This document shows, piece by piece, positions 60,841-64,000 of a stretch of DNA of 64,000 nucleotides (positions are counted from its first letter, which is position 1; the number at the start of each line of letters is the position of its first letter). The stretch lies in contig NZ_JAFCKS010000004.1 in the NCBI RefSeq assembly GCF_018129995.1, positions 124,001 through 188,000 of the forward strand. Direction: 5' to 3'. Both the position numbers and the translations under genes were made by a program. This DNA is from Bradyrhizobium sp. SZCCT0153 (GTDB lineage Bacteria; Pseudomonadota; Alphaproteobacteria; Rhizobiales; Xanthobacteraceae). Under the pieces are notes generated by a model. It ran no database searches. It saw nothing but the letters and a program-made list of their open reading frames with translations, and had not been told where the DNA came from.

Positions 60841-61767
60841 ATGACGGTTCTCTACAAGGCCAACATGGTTCGCGGCGCCGAATGGGCGACCTTCTTCGCG
60901 GAGCGTGCGCCCGACCTGCCGTTCCGGCTCTGGCCCGACATCGGCGATCCCGCCGAGGTGCGCTATCTCGTGGCGTGGGTGCCGCCGGATGACATCGGGG
61001 CGACCTTCCCCAATCTGGAGCTGGTCTTCTCGGTCGGCGCCGGCGTCGACCAGTTCGACGCCACGAAACTCCCGCTGCACATTCCGCTGGTCCGCATGCT
61101 GGAGCCCGGCATCGCCGAGACGATGGTCGAATACGTCACCATGGCCGTGCTCGGCCTGCATCGCGATCTCCTGCATTTCATCAGCCAGCAGAAGGAGCAG
61201 GTCTGGCGCGAGATCCGGATCACGCCGGCAAAGCGGCGGCGCGTCGGCGTGATGGGGCTCGGCCAGCTCGGCCAGGCCGTGCTCGAACGCCTCAGGGCGT
61301 TCGGCTTTCCGCTCTCGGGGTGGAATCGCTCGCCGCGCGAGATCGAAGGCGTCACCTGTCACGCGGGCATGGAGGCGTTGCCAGATTTCCTCGCGCAGGC
61401 CGACATTCTCGTCTGCCTGCTGCCGTTGACCGACGAAACGCGTGGCATCCTCAACGCCGACCTGTTCGCGCGCCTGCCGCGCGGTGCGGGGCTCGTCAAT
61501 GTCGGGCGTGGCCCGCATCTGGTCGAGGCCGATTTTCTCGCGGCACTCGACAGCGGCATGTTGTCGGGGGCGGTGCTCGACGTCACCGAGCCCGAGCCGC
61601 TGCCTTCGGGTCATCCCTTCTGGAGCCACCCGCGCATCCTGCTGACCCCGCACAATGCCAGCATGACGTCGCCGGATAGTGCCGTCGATTTCGTGCTCGA
61701 CGTCATCGCACGCCATCGCCGCGGCGAAGATCTGCCGGGGCGTGTCGACCGGACACGGGGCTACTAA
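60841..61767 (+). CDS. 2-hydroxyacid dehydrogenase (glyoxylate/hydroxypyruvate reductase A-like)
   Basis: 308 residues. The NAD(P)-binding motif GVMGLGQLGQAVLERLRAFGFPLSGWNRS is near the middle. Then follow LVNVGRGPHLVEADF (catalytic Arg of the family) and a C-terminal HPFWSHPRILLTPHNAS with the catalytic His. GhrA-type enzymes reduce glyoxylate or hydroxypyruvate. It starts 13 bases after the FAD oxidoreductase, so it may handle a 2-oxoacid released from the imported substrate. Confidence 0.9.
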   Translation: MTVLYKANMVRGAEWATFFAERAPDLPFRLWPDIGDPAEVRYLVAWVPPDDIGATFPNLELVFSVGAGVDQFDATKLPLHIPLVRMLEPGIAETMVEYVTMAVLGLHRDLLHFISQQKEQVWREIRITPAKRRRVGVMGLGQLGQAVLERLRAFGFPLSGWNRSPREIEGVTCHAGMEALPDFLAQADILVCLLPLTDETRGILNADLFARLPRGAGLVNVGRGPHLVEADFLAALDSGMLSGAVLDVTEPEPLPSGHPFWSHPRILLTPHNASMTSPDSAVDFVLDVIARHRRGEDLPGRVDRTRGY

Positions 61768-61813
61768 GGGCGAGATGATGATGGTCGCATCGGTGCAGCC
61801 GCGGGCTCCCCTT

Positions 61814-61930
61814 ACCTCTCCCGCTTGCGGGAGAGGTCGCGCCAGAGGCGCGGGTGAGGGTTCTCTCCTCTTGGGGGCCCTCGATTGTGGAAGCACCCTC
61901 TCCCCAACCTTCCCCCGCAAGCGGGAGAGG
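61814..61930. repeat. Composite GC-rich inverted repeat inside the operon
   Basis: ACCTCTCCCGC-tt-GCGGGAGAGGT (61814-61837) forms an 11-base-arm hairpin. A matching element CCCGC-aa-GCGGGAGAGGG lies about 90 bases on. The two face each other across 'gaggcgcgggtgagggttctctcc...caccctctcccc', so the whole is a larger palindrome. It is a type seen between genes in many alphaproteobacteria. It separates the dehydrogenase gene from the ATP-binding subunit and may modulate read-through. Confidence 0.7.
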
Positions 61931-61968
61931 GGGCGCACCTTGGCTGCGGTATGTACTGAGGTCTTCGC

Positions 61969-63837
<1,869 letters not shown>

Positions 63838-64000
63838 GGCAATGCCCCCAGCTGCAAATACTTTCAAGAACGCACGATGAAATCGCGCGGTCATTCGCCC
63901 AACAGGTCAACGGCGTTGTCCTTCGCGATGCCGAGCCTCTGAAATCGCAATGAATTCACCTCGTCGCGGTCGGCGCGACGGCCTGCCACAACACTTCATG
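63838..64000 (-). other. Possible 3' end of a minus-strand gene, unresolved
   Basis: On the minus strand one frame reads ...DRDEVNSLRFQRLGIAKDN, then AVDLLGE and a stop near 63888, reminiscent of the C-terminus of amidohydrolases. A stop in the same frame at 63997-63999 limits it to about 34 residues, so it is either a remnant or chance. Nothing else is visible before the window ends. Confidence 0.2.

Noticed and set aside
61814..61930. Composite inverted repeat as a rho-independent terminator
   Set aside because: No T-run on either side, and it lies inside an operon whose last gene completes the transporter; it is better called a repeat.

Overview
The window is GC-rich, densely packed chromosomal DNA from an alphaproteobacterium, most likely Bradyrhizobium. 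Three things point there: a D-tartrate dehydratase that agrees, residue for residue at the active site, with the characterised B. japonicum enzyme; repeated intergenic palindromes of the 'attgcgagcgaagcgaagcaatcc' type; and the gene mix of a metabolically versatile soil bacterium. I see no rRNA, tRNA, phage or CRISPR array. The only mobile element is a decayed IS5-type insertion sequence. All names rest on reading the proteins by eye; no database search was run.

Layout. 0-4.5 kb: the pentose phosphate block zwf-gnd-tal/pgi on the minus strand, with zwf cut by the window edge. 5.7-10.5 kb: prkA-yeaH-spoVR, preceded by a good match to an EcfG general-stress promoter. 10.5-12 kb: an ArsR/AHSA1 operon with two palindromes at its promoter. 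12-16.3 kb: small secreted proteins, a second STM3941-like membrane protein and a cyclase-SUMF1 fusion followed by a DUF4399 protein. 16.3-21 kb: a three-gene 2-oxoacid:ferredoxin oxidoreductase operon with its own FAD/Fe-S NAD(P)H subunit. 21.2-26.3 kb: pqqABCDE running directly into a prolyl-iminopeptidase-like hydrolase and an unknown gene.

26.5-35 kb: amidase-gpx-DUF3297, tarD, a GIY-YIG nuclease inside a cluster of palindromic repeats, malonyl-CoA decarboxylase, and a divergent AraC/MFS pair. 35-42 kb: a Kef-type antiporter with UspA-like tails, convergent with an RND efflux pump. 42-46.2 kb: exported proteins (a binding protein, a phosphoesterase of the phospholipase C/acid phosphatase family, a di-haem cytochrome c peroxidase), then the broken IS. 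47-55 kb: a second binding protein, a winged-helix/TolB/TPR regulator, a cupin, an HWE kinase and a hybrid kinase. 55-63.8 kb: an XRE-cupin regulator divergent from a complete peptide/opine-type ABC transporter that carries an FAD amine oxidase-like enzyme and a 2-hydroxyacid dehydrogenase.

How the genes work together. Most operons have short gaps or ATGA-type overlaps, and several convergent pairs abut with no room for a terminator (16324/16325, 37496/37499). The most interesting units are the putative EcfG-driven prkA-yeaH-spoVR operon, the pqq operon with a translationally coupled peptidase, the NAD(P)-linked 2-oxoacid oxidoreductase, the membrane cyclase with a periplasmic SUMF1 domain, and the 55-64 kb uptake/catabolism operon whose substrate is unknown.
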